In this document: in pieces, positions 62,893 through 64,000 of the stretch
Layout: each line of letters begins with the position of its first letter
How positions within the stretch are numbered: the stretch's first letter is position 1
Assembly: GCF_026015885.1 (NCBI RefSeq)
Contig: NZ_JAPDUG010000001.1
Coordinates: 124,001-188,000 of the forward strand
Direction: 5' to 3'
DNA from: Halocynthiibacter sp. SDUM655004
GTDB taxonomy: Bacteria > Pseudomonadota > Alphaproteobacteria > Rhodobacterales > Rhodobacteraceae
Length of the DNA stretch: 64,000 nucleotides
The notes under the pieces: generated by a model
What the model was told of the DNA's origin: nothing
What the model saw: only the letters and a program-made list of their open reading frames with translations
Database searches by the model: none
Program-made: the position numbers and the translations under genes

Positions 62893-64000
62893 ATGTCATT
62901 TGATATCCCTCACTCAGAACCAAAGCGCGTAGCCATTATAGGTGGAGGCATTTCAGGGCTTGCCGCAGCGTATCTACTCTCGACCCGCTGCTCGGTCACT
63001 CTATTTGAAGCGGGTCAGAAACTTGGCGGCCACGCACGAACGATTCATGCGGGCCGGAATGGTAATCAGCCTGTGGACACCGGTTTCATCGTATTCAACA
63101 AAGTGAATTACCCGCATCTGACGAAGATGTTTGAGCATTTGGATGTTCCGATCATCAAAAGTGATATGAGCTTTGGCGCGACGATTGATGATGGGCGGGT
63201 CGAGTACGGCTTGGCCACACTTGGTGCTCTCTTCGCTCAGAAGCGCAACCTTCTCCGCCCAGGTTTCGCGCGCATGATCCGTGACATCGGACATTTTAAC
63301 AGCCAAGCCGAGAAGCTCGCCACAGACGACAGCGCCACAATCGGCGAACTTATGGACGATCTTCGCGTTGGCGAGTGGTTCCGACGCTTTTATCTGTTGC
63401 CGCTTTGCGGTGCGATCTGGTCCACGCCGCCCTCCAAAATTCGCGACTTTCCAGCGCACACGCTTGTACAGTTTTTCCGCAATCACGCGCTTTTGTCGGC
63501 GACGGGACAACATCAGTGGTGGACCGTAAAGGGCGGAAGCCGAGAATATGTGTCACGCTTGGAACATTACCTGCGCGCGCGCGGTGTTGCCCTGCGTACG
63601 GGTACTCCTGTCTCAAATGTTGTGCGGAAAGAAGGGGGCGTAACAATTCAAACCTCGGCTCAAGCACCTGAACAGTTTGATGAGGTGATCTTTGCATGCC
63701 ATTCAGATCAAGCGCTAAAGCTCCTGCAGAATCCAACACCAGATGAAATCGCTGCACTTTCTGCAATTCGCTTTCAGGACAATGAAGTCATCCTGCATCG
63801 TGATGAAACACAAATGCCGTTGCGCCGTTCTGTTTGGTCAAGCTGGGTTTATCGCGCCAATTCAACAAAAGACGAGCCGAAAATCGGTGTGACCTATTGG
63901 ATGAACCGGCTTCAAGCCATTCCCGAAAATGATCCTCTTTTCGTGTCGCTTAACCCGCTTAAGCCCGTACCGGACGAGCTGATTTATGACCAAAAAACAT
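62893..64000 (+). CDS. FAD-dependent oxidoreductase (amine-oxidase/UfaO-like), 3' truncated by window edge
   Basis: 369 codons are visible and the frame is open at the window end. The N-terminal dinucleotide motif GGGISGLAAAYLLS (about 17-30) is followed by the FAD-contact EAGQKLGGHARTIH and DTGFIVFN, typical of the NAD(P)-binding amine-oxidase-like proteins found next to cyclopropane-fatty-acid synthase genes. A GGAGAG precedes the ATG. In Rhodobacter sphaeroides related genes are RpoE targets involved in furan fatty acid synthesis; a DUF1365 and a cfa-type gene would be expected just outside the window. That expectation is inference. Confidence 0.85.
   Translation, partial: MSFDIPHSEPKRVAIIGGGISGLAAAYLLSTRCSVTLFEAGQKLGGHARTIHAGRNGNQPVDTGFIVFNKVNYPHLTKMFEHLDVPIIKSDMSFGATIDDGRVEYGLATLGALFAQKRNLLRPGFARMIRDIGHFNSQAEKLATDDSATIGELMDDLRVGEWFRRFYLLPLCGAIWSTPPSKIRDFPAHTLVQFFRNHALLSATGQHQWWTVKGGSREYVSRLEHYLRARGVALRTGTPVSNVVRKEGGVTIQTSAQAPEQFDEVIFACHSDQALKLLQNPTPDEIAALSAIRFQDNEVILHRDETQMPLRRSVWSSWVYRANSTKDEPKIGVTYWMNRLQAIPENDPLFVSLNPLKPVPDELIYDQKT

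Overview
This 64 kb window reads as chromosomal DNA of a marine alphaproteobacterium of the Rhodobacterales (Roseobacter / Rhodobacteraceae lineage). The evidence is the gene content and order: an RpoE-ChrR (ECF11) pair, FlaF/FlbT flagellin regulators, the alphaproteobacterial flagellar gene layout, rpsT-dnaA-dnaN-recF-gyrB on one strand, and mutM diverging from ubiE-ubiB. This assignment comes from protein families recognised by eye; no database search was run. I saw no tRNA, rRNA, CRISPR array, insertion sequence or prophage.

Layout. (1) 1-9518: housekeeping genes. They are the 3' part of rlmN, a LOG-family gene, dapD and dapE of lysine/diaminopimelate synthesis, a tightly packed GNAT / TIGR04282-like / rnr run, an MltB-type lytic transglycosylase and a Tag-like DNA glycosylase. 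(2) 9515-13000: a GntR-like LacI regulator divergent from a GH3 beta-N-acetylhexosaminidase with a GntR-type operator between them, then a membrane-anchored Zc3h12a/NYN-type RNase. (3) 13425-18597: a complete peptide/opine-type ABC importer. (4) 18878-28400, minus strand: gyrB, a LysE exporter, recF, dnaN, dnaA, rpsT, enoyl-CoA hydratase and mutM. (5) 28487-31626: ubiE and ubiB of ubiquinone synthesis, with a convergent aminoglycoside/choline-kinase-fold gene.

(6) 31692-57097: about 25 kb of flagellar genes in several facing transcription units. Left part: flgD-fliK on minus; flgJ, an FlgN-like gene, flagellin, flaF, flbT and a DUF1217 gene on plus. Middle: fliI on minus; flgB-flgC-fliE-fliQ-flgF-flgG-flgA-flgH-fliL-like on plus. 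Then a long minus operon (fliL, DUF6468-like, motE-like, motA, a 650-residue periplasmic protein, a lytic transglycosylase, flhA, fliR, flhB, a coiled-coil protein), and fliF-fliH-fliN-fliP on plus. I did not find flgE, flgI, flgK, flgL, motB, fliG or fliM here, so a second locus must supply them. Two near-identical CtrA-like sites (CTAACC-N5-TTAAGG) lie upstream of flagellar units.

(7) 57375-64000: an envelope and photo-oxidative-stress region. It holds a secreted protein with 13 perfect-length GGGTGD repeats, a LapG-like cysteine peptidase, a protein that appears to fuse a degenerate ECF sigma region 2 to a membrane-anchored RskA-type anti-sigma C-terminus, an unrecognised 166-residue protein, a secreted fasciclin protein, chrR, rpoE and the start of an FAD-dependent oxidoreductase. 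Three promoters with TGATCC-N18-TA(A/T)T spacing match the known RpoE target motif. They sit before rpoE, before the divergent oxidoreductase (the two -35 elements form one palindrome) and before the fasciclin gene. This predicts a local singlet-oxygen-response regulon and is the part of the window most likely to hold something new.
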